Source: Colwellia sp. C1TZA3 (GTDB taxonomy: Bacteria > Pseudomonadota > Gammaproteobacteria > Enterobacterales > Alteromonadaceae). Taken from it: a DNA stretch of 64,000 nt. The stretch lies in NCBI RefSeq assembly GCF_007954265.1, contig NZ_VOLS01000012.1, positions 26,086-90,085 on the forward strand, read 5' to 3'. Below, one piece after another: positions 45,652 through 54,943 of this stretch. A model generated the notes under the pieces. That model saw nothing but the letters and a program-made list of their open reading frames with translations, did not search any database and was not told the DNA's origin. Position numbers and translations under genes: made by a program. The number at the start of each line of letters is the position of its first letter. Within the stretch, counting starts at the first letter, position 1.

Positions 45652-47451
45652 ATGGCAATACAAGTAGATATGAAAGCGAGTAATGATTGGCAGATGCTGC
45701 AAGCTGTGCCTTTACTCGATGAAATTATTGCCCTTTCACCTAAGCTTAATTTACAACCAGTCAGTGCTGTCGAAAACATTGTCGACGATATTCCTTCCTA
45801 TTGGTTAGAAAAAAACCAGTTAATGAAATTGATGCAAGTGTTAAAGCAAGAATTAGCTCAGCCATTTGATATGTGTTTTGATCTTACCGCTATCGATGAA
45901 AGCGAGCGAGAGCACCAATCATTATTATCACAAGCCTTTACGGTCAGCTACCATTTACGCTCTTATCAACGTAACCAAGATATTCGCATTAAAGTTGCCC
46001 TGAACACCAAAGATAAAACCTTAGAGAGTGTTTGTAGTTTATGGCCAAATGCCAATTGGTACGAACGAGAAGTGTGGGATATGTTTGGTATTGTTTTTGA
46101 AAATCATCCGCATTTAAGCCGTATTTTAATGCCAGATACTTGGCAAGGACATCCGTTACTGAAAACCCACCCAGCGCGCGCTACAGAAATGGATCCGTTC
46201 ACTTTACCGCCTTATCAACAAGACAAAGAACAAGCCGCACTGCAGTTTAACCCCGAAGCTTGGGGTATGAAGCGACAAAGCAAAGATAGTGATTTTATGT
46301 TCTTAAACCTTGGGCCTAATCACCCAAGTGTGCATGGTGCTTTTCGTATTGTGTTACAAATGGAAGGCGAAGAAATTGTCGATTGTGTGCCAGATATTGG
46401 TTACCACCACCGCGGCGCTGAAAAAATGGGCGAGCGACAATCTTGGCATAGTTACATTCCTTATACCGACCGCATTGATTACCTTGGCGGCGTAATGAAT
46501 AACTTTCCGTATGTGATGGCGGTTGAAAAGCTGGCGGGTATTACCGTGCCGGATCGCGCGAAAGTTATTCGTATTATGACCGCAGAAATGTTCCGCATTC
46601 TTAGCCACCTGCTATTTTACGGCACCTTCGCGCAAGATCTTGGCGCACTTTCACCTATTTTTTATATGTTTATCGACCGGGAAAAACTCTTTGGCATTAT
46701 TGAAGCCTTTACCGGTGCGCGCATGCATCCAAGTTGGTTCCGCATTGGCGGTGTCGCGCAAGACCTACCAAAAGGTTGGCAGGGCTTAGTACGTGATTAC
46801 GTTAACTATCTACCTAAGCGTCTTGATGAATATGAAAAAATGGTCATGCAAAATTCAATTTTTAAGCAACGCACGGTTGGTATTGGCGCTTACTCAACAC
46901 AAGAAGCCATTGACTGGGGCGTAACTGGCCCAGGTTTAAGAGCAACGGGATTTTCATGGGATCTACGTAAGCAACGGCCTTATGGTGGTTATGATCAATT
47001 GGATTTTGAAGTACCGCTTGGTCACAACGGTGATTGCTATGATCGTTGTCGGGTTCGAGTAGAAGAAATGCGTCAGAGTATTCGTATAATTGAACAGTGC
47101 CTGAACAATATGCCCGAAGGACCCTATAAAGCTGAACATCCGCAAACCACACCACCATTAAAAGATCGCACCATGCGTGATATTGATACCTTAATACCGC
47201 ATTTTCTCAATGTTTCATGGGGGCCAGTGATCCCCGCAGGTGAAGTATCTATCAGCGTTGAAGCCACGAAAGGCATTATGGCTTATCACTTGATCAGTGA
47301 CGGCAGCACCATGAGTTATCGCACGCGTATTCGCACCCCCAGCTTTCCCCATTTACAAATGTTGCCATTAATTAGTAAGGGTCAGATGGTGGCGGATCTT
47401 ATCGCCACATTGGGCAGTGTTGATTATGTGATGGCAGATGTTGATCGATAA
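45652..47451 (+). CDS. nuoCD: NADH-quinone oxidoreductase subunit C/D (fused)
   Basis: 599 residues, like the fused E. coli protein. The NuoC part (about 1-190) contains [17 protein letters not shown] and [11 protein letters not shown]. The NuoD part (about 215-599) contains [20 protein letters not shown] with the quinone-binding His and [13 protein letters not shown]. The connecting arm holds both parts of the peripheral stalk together. AAGGGAAG lies upstream of the ATG. Fusion is usual in gammaproteobacteria. Confidence 0.97.
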   Translation: MAIQVDMKASNDWQMLQAVPLLDEIIALSPKLNLQPVSAVENIVDDIPSYWLEKNQLMKLMQVLKQELAQPFDMCFDLTAIDESEREHQSLLSQAFTVSYHLRSYQRNQDIRIKVALNTKDKTLESVCSLWPNANWYEREVWDMFGIVFENHPHLSRILMPDTWQGHPLLKTHPARATEMDPFTLPPYQQDKEQAALQFNPEAWGMKRQSKDSDFMFLNLGPNHPSVHGAFRIVLQMEGEEIVDCVPDIGYHHRGAEKMGERQSWHSYIPYTDRIDYLGGVMNNFPYVMAVEKLAGITVPDRAKVIRIMTAEMFRILSHLLFYGTFAQDLGALSPIFYMFIDREKLFGIIEAFTGARMHPSWFRIGGVAQDLPKGWQGLVRDYVNYLPKRLDEYEKMVMQNSIFKQRTVGIGAYSTQEAIDWGVTGPGLRATGFSWDLRKQRPYGGYDQLDFEVPLGHNGDCYDRCRVRVEEMRQSIRIIEQCLNNMPEGPYKAEHPQTTPPLKDRTMRDIDTLIPHFLNVSWGPVIPAGEVSISVEATKGIMAYHLISDGSTMSYRTRIRTPSFPHLQMLPLISKGQMVADLIATLGSVDYVMADVDR

Positions 47452-47552
47452 ACGATTAATATTGCCCAAAGGCATTAGATTCAATATTGGAAAAATATAG
47501 CTGAGCAAATAACTTAGAAAATAACGGTATTAAAGCAAATAAAGAGATAGTG

Positions 47553-48077
47553 ATGGAAACAATCGACATAACGACAATTGATTATCAACATTATTTAACG
47601 GCAACTGAAATTGCTGCTATTGAGCATGAGGCCAGTATTATGGAAACTCGTGAGGCCGCCGGTATTGAAGCACTTAAAGTTGTACAAGCACACCGTGGTT
47701 GGATCAGTGATGAAAGTCTTTTTGCTATTAGTGACTTGTTAGCTGTGCCCATTGCTCAGTTAGAAGGCGTAGCGACTTTCTATAATTTAATTTACCGACA
47801 ACCTGTTGGTCAAAATGTTATCCACTTATGTGACAGCATTGCTTGTCATTTAACTGGCTTAGACTCAGTGCTTGCCGCGATTAAGCAGTACTTAAACATC
47901 GACTATGGCCAAACAACAGTAGATGGCAAATTCACACTGCTTTCAAATGCTTGTTTAGGCAGTTGTGATAAAGCACCCGCGATGATGATAGGCACCGAGC
48001 ATTACCAGCACTTAAGCCCAGAAAGCGCCGTTGATATCTTGCAACAGCTTGCGGTTAAGGGAGAAGTTAATGGCTGA
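47553..48077 (+). CDS. nuoE: NADH-quinone oxidoreductase subunit E
   Basis: 174 residues from the ATG at 47553 (METIDITT); a GTG just before it is in frame but offers no better spacing. The [2Fe-2S] N1a ligands lie in CDSIACHLTG and CLGSCDKAPAMM. A thioredoxin-like subunit of the NADH dehydrogenase module with NuoF and NuoG. Its 3' end overlaps nuoF by 8 nt. Confidence 0.95.
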   Translation: METIDITTIDYQHYLTATEIAAIEHEASIMETREAAGIEALKVVQAHRGWISDESLFAISDLLAVPIAQLEGVATFYNLIYRQPVGQNVIHLCDSIACHLTGLDSVLAAIKQYLNIDYGQTTVDGKFTLLSNACLGSCDKAPAMMIGTEHYQHLSPESAVDILQQLAVKGEVNG

Positions 48078-49461
48078 ACAAATATCCAATAATCCCCTAA
48101 AGCCGTTAACCCAATGGGTGAATTTACAACAGCCATTGTCATTTGATGATTATTGCCAAGCTGGCGGTTATCAAGGGGCAAAAGTAGCGCTACAACATTC
48201 ACCAAAAGAAGTGCTAGACATTGTTAAAAATTCAGGCTTAAAAGGACGGGGTGGTGCCGGTTTCCCCACCGGCATGAAATGGAGTTTTGTGCCTATGTTT
48301 GAAGAGGGCGATGAAGATGCGCCTGATAATAAGTATTTAGTCGCCAATGCCGATGAAATGGAACCAGGCACATTTAAAGACAGATTATTGCTCGAAGGTG
48401 TGCCGCATCAATTAGTTGAAGCTATGATTATTGCGGCTTACACCATAGGCGCGAACAAAGCTTATATTTTTCTGCGCGGTGAATATCATTTAGCAGCAAA
48501 GCGTTTACAACAAGCCATTGACCAAGCCTACCAAAATAATTGGCTAGGTGAAAAAATTCAAGGTAGCGCATATTCAATAGATTTATATGTCCATTGTAGT
48601 GCCGGTCGCTATATTTGTGGTGAAGAAACCGCGTTAATAAATGCGCTGGAAGGCAAGCGAGCAATCCCTAGAGCTAAGCCGCCATTTCCGCAAGTTAGTG
48701 GTTTATTTGGCAAACCTACCATAGTGAACAATGTTGAGACCTTGTGTAATCTGCCGCATATATTAAAAAATGGTATTGAATGGTTTCAGGCCATTGCTCC
48801 TAACAGTGATGCCGGCAGTAAAATTTATGGTGCTTGTGGGCGGGTAAAAAATCCGGGCTTGTGGGAGTTACCTATGGGGCCGACCTTGCGTGAGGTGCTA
48901 TACGACTATGCAGGTGGTATGCAAGATGGCCTGCAATTTAGAGGTTTACTGCCCGGCGGCGCTTCTACTGATTTTCTTGTTGAAGAGCATTTAGATACGC
49001 CAATGGACTTTGACTCTATCGCTAAAGTGGGTAGTCGTTTAGGCACAGGTGGCTTGATTGTTTTAGACGATAAAAACTGTCCGGTAGCTATGGTGTTAAA
49101 TTTGATGCGCTTTTTTGCTCAAGAATCTTGCGGTTGGTGTACGCCTTGTCGAGATGGCACGCCTTGGGCAGTGGAAGTACTCACACGCATTGAACAAGGC
49201 CGAGGCAAAATACAAGATTTAGACACTTTAGCTAAGCTCTGTGATTTCATGTGGATAGGTAAAACCCATTGTGCACTAGCGCCCGGGGCAGTCGAACCGT
49301 TAAGAAGCGCTTTAAAATATTTTCATGATGATTTCTTGCAACATATTGAGCATGGTTGTTGTCATTATAATCCGTCAATGACAGCTAAACGCACTCACGT
49401 ATCACAAACTCATTCATCTCAGTCAATTAAGTCACCTCTTTCACCAAAGGCAGGGCAGTAA
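48070..49461 (+). CDS. nuoF: NADH-quinone oxidoreductase subunit F
   Basis: 463 residues from the ATG at 48070, which follows GGGAGAAG inside the end of nuoE. The NADH/FMN glycine-rich motif is GRGGAGFPTGMKWSFVP, and ESCGWCTPCRDG plus a later Cys in THCALAPGA bind the N3 [4Fe-4S] cluster. It oxidises NADH and passes electrons to the Fe-S chain. The final 30 residues are Ser/Thr/His-rich and extend beyond the E. coli length (445). Confidence 0.96.
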   Translation: MAEQISNNPLKPLTQWVNLQQPLSFDDYCQAGGYQGAKVALQHSPKEVLDIVKNSGLKGRGGAGFPTGMKWSFVPMFEEGDEDAPDNKYLVANADEMEPGTFKDRLLLEGVPHQLVEAMIIAAYTIGANKAYIFLRGEYHLAAKRLQQAIDQAYQNNWLGEKIQGSAYSIDLYVHCSAGRYICGEETALINALEGKRAIPRAKPPFPQVSGLFGKPTIVNNVETLCNLPHILKNGIEWFQAIAPNSDAGSKIYGACGRVKNPGLWELPMGPTLREVLYDYAGGMQDGLQFRGLLPGGASTDFLVEEHLDTPMDFDSIAKVGSRLGTGGLIVLDDKNCPVAMVLNLMRFFAQESCGWCTPCRDGTPWAVEVLTRIEQGRGKIQDLDTLAKLCDFMWIGKTHCALAPGAVEPLRSALKYFHDDFLQHIEHGCCHYNPSMTAKRTHVSQTHSSQSIKSPLSPKAGQ

Positions 49462-49462
49462 T

Positions 49463-52400
49463 ATGAGTGAAAAGAAAGTTACGATTTTCATTGATGATGT
49501 GCCTTATCAGCTCAGCACTGAAGATAATTTGCTGGCTGGGGTGCTATCACAAAAATTAAACTTGCCCTATTTCTGTTGGCATCCGTCTATGGGTTCTGTT
49601 GGTGCTTGTCGTCAGTGCGCCGTTACGCAGTTTCAAGATGAAGCGGATCAACGCGGCCGTATTGTCATGGCTTGTATTACCCCAGTTACTGACGGTATGC
49701 GCATTAGTATTAAAAATAAAGCGGCTAGCGAATTTCGTGAGCAAGTTATCGCCGCCATGATGACTAATCATCCTCACGACTGTCCCGTTTGTGCTGAGGG
49801 TGGCGAATGCCATTTACAAGATATGACGGTAATGACCGGCCACAGCGTGCGGGAATATCAGGGTACAAAACGCACATTTAGCAATCAATATTTAGGCGAA
49901 TTAGTTGGTCACGAAATGAACCGTTGTATCACCTGTTATCGCTGTACGCGTTTTTACAATGACTACGCTGGCGGTAAAGATTTTGGTGTTTATGGTTCAA
50001 AAAACCAAGTTTATTTTGGTCGCCAGTCTGACGGTGCTTTGGAAAGTGAATTTAGCGGTAACTTAGTTGAGGTTTGTCCAACAGGCGTGTTTACCAATAA
50101 AGTTTTTTCATCGCACTATACCCGCAAATGGGATCTACAATCTGCACCGTCGGTTTGTAGCCATTGCTCTGTGGGTTGCAACTTGAGTATTGGCGAACGT
50201 TATGGCTCAGTGCGTCGGGTGATGAATCGCTACAATGGCGATATTAATGGCTATTTTATCTGTGACCGCGGTCGTTTTGGTATTGGCTTTGTCAACGGTG
50301 AACAGCGTATCAGACAAGCTAAAGGTATCGCGCAACAGTCAACTATAACTTTAACTAAATTAGATGTTGCAAAAGCTTTGTCGCATTTTAGAAAAAAACA
50401 ATTTATCGGTATTGGCTCTGCTCGTGCCTCGTTAGAAGCTAATTTTTATTTAAAAAACATTGTTGGCGCTGAGCAATTTAGCCCCGGCTATTATGATGAA
50501 GAAATGAAAGTGGCGGCGCAACATGCGCAATTACTGGCATCAAACAAAGCACCAAGTCTCTCGGAGATAGAAAACAGCGATTTTATTTTTGTTATTGCGG
50601 AAGATATCAGCCAAACCGCACCAAGAATGGCCTTGTCAGTGCGCCAAGCACTGGGCAATGCCGCGAATGATAAAGCCGCAAAAATAGGGATCCCATCATG
50701 GCAAGATAGCGCGGTGCGAACCATTGGCGGTAAATTACTATCACCGTTATTTTCTCTGCAAAGTACCACGACTAAACTCGATGATGTTGCCGAGCAAGCC
50801 TTACTTTTACCGGTAGATCAAATATCAAAATGTTTAGCGACACTGACTAAGCTTTTACAGCTTAGTCATGTTCAAAAGATTAACAATGACAAAAAGGCAG
50901 AAAAAGCGCTTAAGGATTTAGCTGAGCAAGATCAGTTAAGCGTTACTGAGCAAAGCTTTATTACTTCAATTTATAAAGCTTTGCGCAAAGCCACTAAACC
51001 ATTGTTTATTTCTGGTACCAGTGCCGTTTGTGCTGAACTATTGAGTAATATTACCAATTTAATGTCGGCGTTTAAATCGCAAAATGACATGATAGCGCCA
51101 GCATTAATTATTGTGCCGACTTGTAGTAATAGCGTTGGTTTATTATCAATTTTAGATGAACAATCGCTGTCAATTGAACAAGTTTTAGCGCAGCTTAATG
51201 ACCCAGATAAAAGCTATCAAGGGTTGATCTTGCTGGAGCAAGAACTGGCAAATCTCTCAGCTATTCAAATTGCGCAGTTACGAAAATCAGCTCAAACCCT
51301 GATTGTGCTAGATCATTCTGAGCACCGACTTTCAAGTATCGCCGATATTGTGCTGCCGGTTGCGGCGGTTAGCGAAGGAGATGGTCATTATGTTAATTAC
51401 CAAGGCCGAGCACAGCAGTTCGTGCAAGTGCATGTACCGGTACTGCCGATACAAGAAAGCTGGCGTTGGTTAGATAATATTGCCGATATTGTCGGTATAA
51501 AAGTAGCCAGTAAAGTGACAGAAGCAGGTGGTGTTAAGTCCAACCAGCATACTCAAGTTGTCGTTAAAAAAAGCGCTTATGAATCACTGGCTCAGTTGCA
51601 TCAATTTTTTATCGACACTTATGCTCAATGGCCTAAGTTGATGGCGAAAGCGAGTGATGAAACAAAGAGTGATGAAGCTCAGAAAAAAGCTATTGCGAGA
51701 ATGAGTCACCGAGCCAGTGGACGCACAGCGCAAATGGCTAATATCACGGTACATGAAGCAAAAACCACCCAAAAAATTGATGATAACTTTAGTTTTTCAA
51801 TGGAAGGACGATCCGCTGGGCAGAGTAGTGATATGCCCTTTACTTGGTCGCCAGGTTGGAATTCAAACCAAGCTATTGGTCAATTTCAAACAGAAATTAA
51901 TGGTCAATTATTAACGGAAAAAGCTGCAGTATTTATTCCAATATTAAGCGAAATTGCCAGTAACCCTTGTTGGCGATTAACCGAAAAAATTACAGATCGT
52001 ACTTTTAAAAGTGACGCGGCTGAAAGTAGTGCGGCTAAAAACCAAGCGGCTAAGCCTTTAACTTATGTTCAACAGAAAAATGTTTATTTCAGTGAGTGGC
52101 AAGCGGCGCTAACTCCTGAATTTCAAATGTTACGACAAAGTAATAAAATTTATATTAATGCTGAGACAGCTCAGCAAGCTGGGGTTAAAAAAAGTCAGTG
52201 GTGCAAAATTATCTTTTCAGCCACTAACGAAAAAATGCAATTAGCTAGTCAGAGCATTATCAGCCAAGTTTGTATCGTAAAGCAGTTAACTAGCTCTCTC
52301 GTTTTTGGTAATTTCTCTCTCTGTCAGTCATTGTCGCATGAACTGGAAATGACTATTTCCTTAGCGTGTGATCAGGAAGTCACTGATTATCTTGCTCAAT

Positions 52401-52516
52401 TTAATAATGGGTTAATAGCGGCGAAAAAAAGTAAAGAGAAGATGCTCGAAAGGTTAAAAGTAAAAGATCAAACTATTCCCATTCGACTGTTCTTAGGAGG
52501 GTTGAATGATGGTTGA
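49463..52516 (+). CDS. nuoG: NADH-quinone oxidoreductase subunit G
   Basis: 1017 residues, about 110 longer than E. coli NuoG. The N-terminal ferredoxin-like part has CWHPSMGSVGACRQCAV, then CPVCAEGGECHLQD and CITCYRCTRF for clusters N1b, N5 and N4. CSHCSVGCNLSIG with a fourth Cys in FICDRGRFG fits the extra N7 cluster of the molybdopterin-type domain. The remainder is the molybdopterin-oxidoreductase-like fold, less conserved, with charged insertions around 720-780. Its end overlaps nuoH by 11 nt. Confidence 0.94.
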   Translation: MSEKKVTIFIDDVPYQLSTEDNLLAGVLSQKLNLPYFCWHPSMGSVGACRQCAVTQFQDEADQRGRIVMACITPVTDGMRISIKNKAASEFREQVIAAMMTNHPHDCPVCAEGGECHLQDMTVMTGHSVREYQGTKRTFSNQYLGELVGHEMNRCITCYRCTRFYNDYAGGKDFGVYGSKNQVYFGRQSDGALESEFSGNLVEVCPTGVFTNKVFSSHYTRKWDLQSAPSVCSHCSVGCNLSIGERYGSVRRVMNRYNGDINGYFICDRGRFGIGFVNGEQRIRQAKGIAQQSTITLTKLDVAKALSHFRKKQFIGIGSARASLEANFYLKNIVGAEQFSPGYYDEEMKVAAQHAQLLASNKAPSLSEIENSDFIFVIAEDISQTAPRMALSVRQALGNAANDKAAKIGIPSWQDSAVRTIGGKLLSPLFSLQSTTTKLDDVAEQALLLPVDQISKCLATLTKLLQLSHVQKINNDKKAEKALKDLAEQDQLSVTEQSFITSIYKALRKATKPLFISGTSAVCAELLSNITNLMSAFKSQNDMIAPALIIVPTCSNSVGLLSILDEQSLSIEQVLAQLNDPDKSYQGLILLEQELANLSAIQIAQLRKSAQTLIVLDHSEHRLSSIADIVLPVAAVSEGDGHYVNYQGRAQQFVQVHVPVLPIQESWRWLDNIADIVGIKVASKVTEAGGVKSNQHTQVVVKKSAYESLAQLHQFFIDTYAQWPKLMAKASDETKSDEAQKKAIARMSHRASGRTAQMANITVHEAKTTQKIDDNFSFSMEGRSAGQSSDMPFTWSPGWNSNQAIGQFQTEINGQLLTEKAAVFIPILSEIASNPCWRLTEKITDRTFKSDAAESSAAKNQAAKPLTYVQQKNVYFSEWQAALTPEFQMLRQSNKIYINAETAQQAGVKKSQWCKIIFSATNEKMQLASQSIISQVCIVKQLTSSLVFGNFSLCQSLSHELEMTISLACDQEVTDYLAQFNNGLIAAKKSKEKMLERLKVKDQTIPIRLFLGGLNDG

Positions 52517-53480
52517 AATGCTTTGGAAACTGTTTGAAATAACCACCATTATCGCTTTACTGATCCCCATAGCGGCGATGTTGGTATGGGTTGAGCGCCG
52601 AATGATTGGCATTTGGCAAGACCGTTGTGGTCCAAATCGAGTGGGGCCATTTGGTATTTTACAGTCATTGGCAGATTTGCTGAAAATTCTTGGTAAAGAA
52701 GATTGGATACCACCTTTTAGTGATCGGCTCGTTTTTGTTTTAGCGCCTGTTATTGGTGCTATGTGTGTATTAATGAGTTTCGCCGTGGTGCCTTTTTCTC
52801 CAAGCATTGGTGTTTCTGATTTAAATATTGGCTTACTATTTTTTCTTGCGATGGCTTCGCTCGCTGTTTATAGCGTGGTGTTGGCGGGCTGGGCGTCAAA
52901 CTCTAAGTATGCTTTGTTAGGGGGCATGAGAGCGGCGGCACAAACCGTGAGTTATGAAGTGTTTATGGGGCTGTCTGTAATGGGTGTGGTGCTACTCACC
53001 GGTAGCTTCAATTTGCGTGAAATCGTGTTGGCACAAGTCGATGGTTGGCTTATTCAATCACAATTTGTTGGCTTTTTTATTTTCTTAGTGGCGGGTATTG
53101 CTGAAAGTCATCGACTGCCTTTCGATTTGCCAGAAGCTGAAACTGAACTAACCGCTGGCTTTCATACCGAATATTCTGGGCTGAAATTTGCCTTGTTTTT
53201 TCTCGGTGAGTATTTAAGCGTTACCTTAATATCAGCCATGTCAGTAATACTGTTTTTTGGCGGTTGGTTGATGCCTGAACCGCTTGCTTCATGGTTGCCT
53301 CCGCTACTGTGGTTTATTATTAAAGTGATGTTTTTTGTGATGTTTTTTATTCTTTTAAGAACATCACTGCCACGGCCACGTTTTGACCAACTGCTAAAGT
53401 TTGGCTGGGTAGTAATGTTACCTCTAGCGTTATTAAATCTTTTGGTTACCGCGGTATTGCACCTAACGGGAGTGCTATAA
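52506..53480 (+). CDS. nuoH: NADH-quinone oxidoreductase subunit H
   Basis: 324 residues, about eight membrane helices. Motifs are VERRMIGIWQDRCGPNRVGP, AESHRLPFDLPEAETEL and GFHTEYSGLKFALFFLGEY, which build the quinone channel and the proton path entry. A strong TTAGGAGG site lies just upstream of the double ATG (52506 and 52509). It connects the peripheral arm to the membrane arm. Confidence 0.96.
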   Translation: MMVEMLWKLFEITTIIALLIPIAAMLVWVERRMIGIWQDRCGPNRVGPFGILQSLADLLKILGKEDWIPPFSDRLVFVLAPVIGAMCVLMSFAVVPFSPSIGVSDLNIGLLFFLAMASLAVYSVVLAGWASNSKYALLGGMRAAAQTVSYEVFMGLSVMGVVLLTGSFNLREIVLAQVDGWLIQSQFVGFFIFLVAGIAESHRLPFDLPEAETELTAGFHTEYSGLKFALFFLGEYLSVTLISAMSVILFFGGWLMPEPLASWLPPLLWFIIKVMFFVMFFILLRTSLPRPRFDQLLKFGWVVMLPLALLNLLVTAVLHLTGVL

Positions 53481-53537
53481 CTATGATTAAACTCAATCAA
53501 ATTCATACTGTTAATATTAATGTAAACGGGGGTGATG

Positions 53538-54053
53538 ATGTTTAGTCAACTTCGAACCATGTGGTTAGTGCTTAAACATACCTTTACCAAAGCCGATACG
53601 GTGCAGTATCCAGAAGAAAAACCCTATTTAGCACCCAGATACCGAGGTCGTATTGTGCTAACCCGAGACCCTGATGGCGAAGAGCGCTGCGTTGCCTGTA
53701 ACCTTTGTGCGGTCGCTTGTCCGGTTGATTGTATTGCGTTGCAAGAAGTGGTTGATGTTGATGGCCGCAAGCGCGCTGATTTTTTTCGTATTAACTTTTC
53801 ACGTTGTATTTTATGTGGTTTTTGCGAAGAAGCTTGTCCGACCTATGCGATTCAGTTAACCCCAGATGTCGAATTGGCAGAATACGATAGGCAAAATTTA
53901 GTTTATGAGAAAGAACATTTATTAATTAATGGCCCAGGTAAATATCCAGATTATAGCTTTTATCAACAATCGGGTATTGCGATTGCGGGTAAAGGCAAGG
54001 GAGAAGCGGAGCAGGAAAGGCCGCCGATTGATATTAAGGGATTAATGCCATGA
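53538..54053 (+). CDS. nuoI: NADH-quinone oxidoreductase subunit I
   Basis: 171 residues if the start is the ATG at 53538. GTG at 53532 and ATG at 53535 are also in frame, but the GGGGG run at 53528-53532 is best spaced for 53538. Two [4Fe-4S] clusters are bound by C51, C54, C57, C61 ([12 protein letters not shown]) and C90, C93, C96, C100 ([12 protein letters not shown]). These are N6a and N6b, which carry electrons to N2. [19 protein letters not shown] is typical of gammaproteobacterial NuoI. Confidence 0.95.
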   Translation: MFSQLRTMWLVLKHTFTKADTVQYPEEKPYLAPRYRGRIVLTRDPDGEERCVACNLCAVACPVDCIALQEVVDVDGRKRADFFRINFSRCILCGFCEEACPTYAIQLTPDVELAEYDRQNLVYEKEHLLINGPGKYPDYSFYQQSGIAIAGKGKGEAEQERPPIDIKGLMP

Positions 54054-54107
54054 ATTGCGACATAGCTATGTTATATAAAGCTAAAAATAGTGGCAAGGAG
54101 AGAGAAA

Positions 54108-54638
54108 ATGTTAGCTAATTTAAGCTCAATTGAAAGCCTATTTTACCTTGCCGGTTTGGTCGCTGTTATTGCTAGTTTAAAGGTGGTTACTGGTCATAAT
54201 GCCGTGCACGCGCTGTTATATTTAGTGGTGTCGTTATTAGCCGTTGCGATTTGCTTTTATTTGATGGGAGCGCCTTTTGCAGCTGGGTTAGAAGTGATTG
54301 TTTATGCGGGTGCGATCTTAGTATTATTTGTTTTTGCTGTGCTGATGTTCGGCTTAGGTACAGATGAAACAACAAACGCGCCAAGGAATACAAATTTAGC
54401 AAATATGCTGGGCGCGATGTTGTTGGCATTTGCGCTGTTAGTAGAAATTGTTGTGATTATTAACAATGCTGATATGCAACAAAGCCTGCACGCGAGCGTT
54501 ATCAGCTCAAAAGCGGTTGGTATTATGTTGTATGGCCCCTATTTACTTGCGGTTGAAATTGCCTCTTTTTTACTCTTATCAGGTCTACTAGCCGGCTATC
54601 ACTATGCAAAACCTGATGTTACTGGGGGCCCACTATGA
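54108..54638 (+). CDS. nuoJ: NADH-quinone oxidoreductase subunit J
   Basis: 176 residues from the ATG at 54108, with AAGGAG seven bases upstream; the frame is open to a GTG at 54090. Five membrane helices, with the conserved EVIVYAGAILVLFVFAVLM of helix 3, whose pi-bulge takes part in coupling. The stop overlaps nuoK (ATGA). Confidence 0.94.
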   Translation: MLANLSSIESLFYLAGLVAVIASLKVVTGHNAVHALLYLVVSLLAVAICFYLMGAPFAAGLEVIVYAGAILVLFVFAVLMFGLGTDETTNAPRNTNLANMLGAMLLAFALLVEIVVIINNADMQQSLHASVISSKAVGIMLYGPYLLAVEIASFLLLSGLLAGYHYAKPDVTGGPL

Positions 54639-54943
54639 CCGTTATTCCCTTGTTTCATGTGCTTATTCTATCGACTCTATTATTTGCTATTGGCTTTATT
54701 GGCGTAGTGGCAAGAAAAAATACGCTATTTATCTTGATGAGCTTGGAAATCATGCTAAATGCCGTCGGCGTTGCTTTTATCGGTGCCGGTAGCGTTTGGC
54801 AACAAGCTGATGGCCAAGTGATGTTTCTTTTAATTTTAACGCTTGCCGCTGCTGAAGTGGCCGTAGGGTTAGCCTTATTAATCCGTATGCAAAAGAAATA
54901 TCGCTCTTTAGATATTGATTTGTTAAATCAGATGAAGGGGTAA
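54635..54943 (+). CDS. nuoK: NADH-quinone oxidoreductase subunit K
   Basis: 102 residues, three helices. The buried Glu residues for proton transfer are in LMSLEIMLNAVG and LTLAAAEVAVGLAL. Overlaps nuoJ by 4 nt and the nuoL start by 1 nt (TAATG). Confidence 0.96.
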   Translation: MTVIPLFHVLILSTLLFAIGFIGVVARKNTLFILMSLEIMLNAVGVAFIGAGSVWQQADGQVMFLLILTLAAAEVAVGLALLIRMQKKYRSLDIDLLNQMKG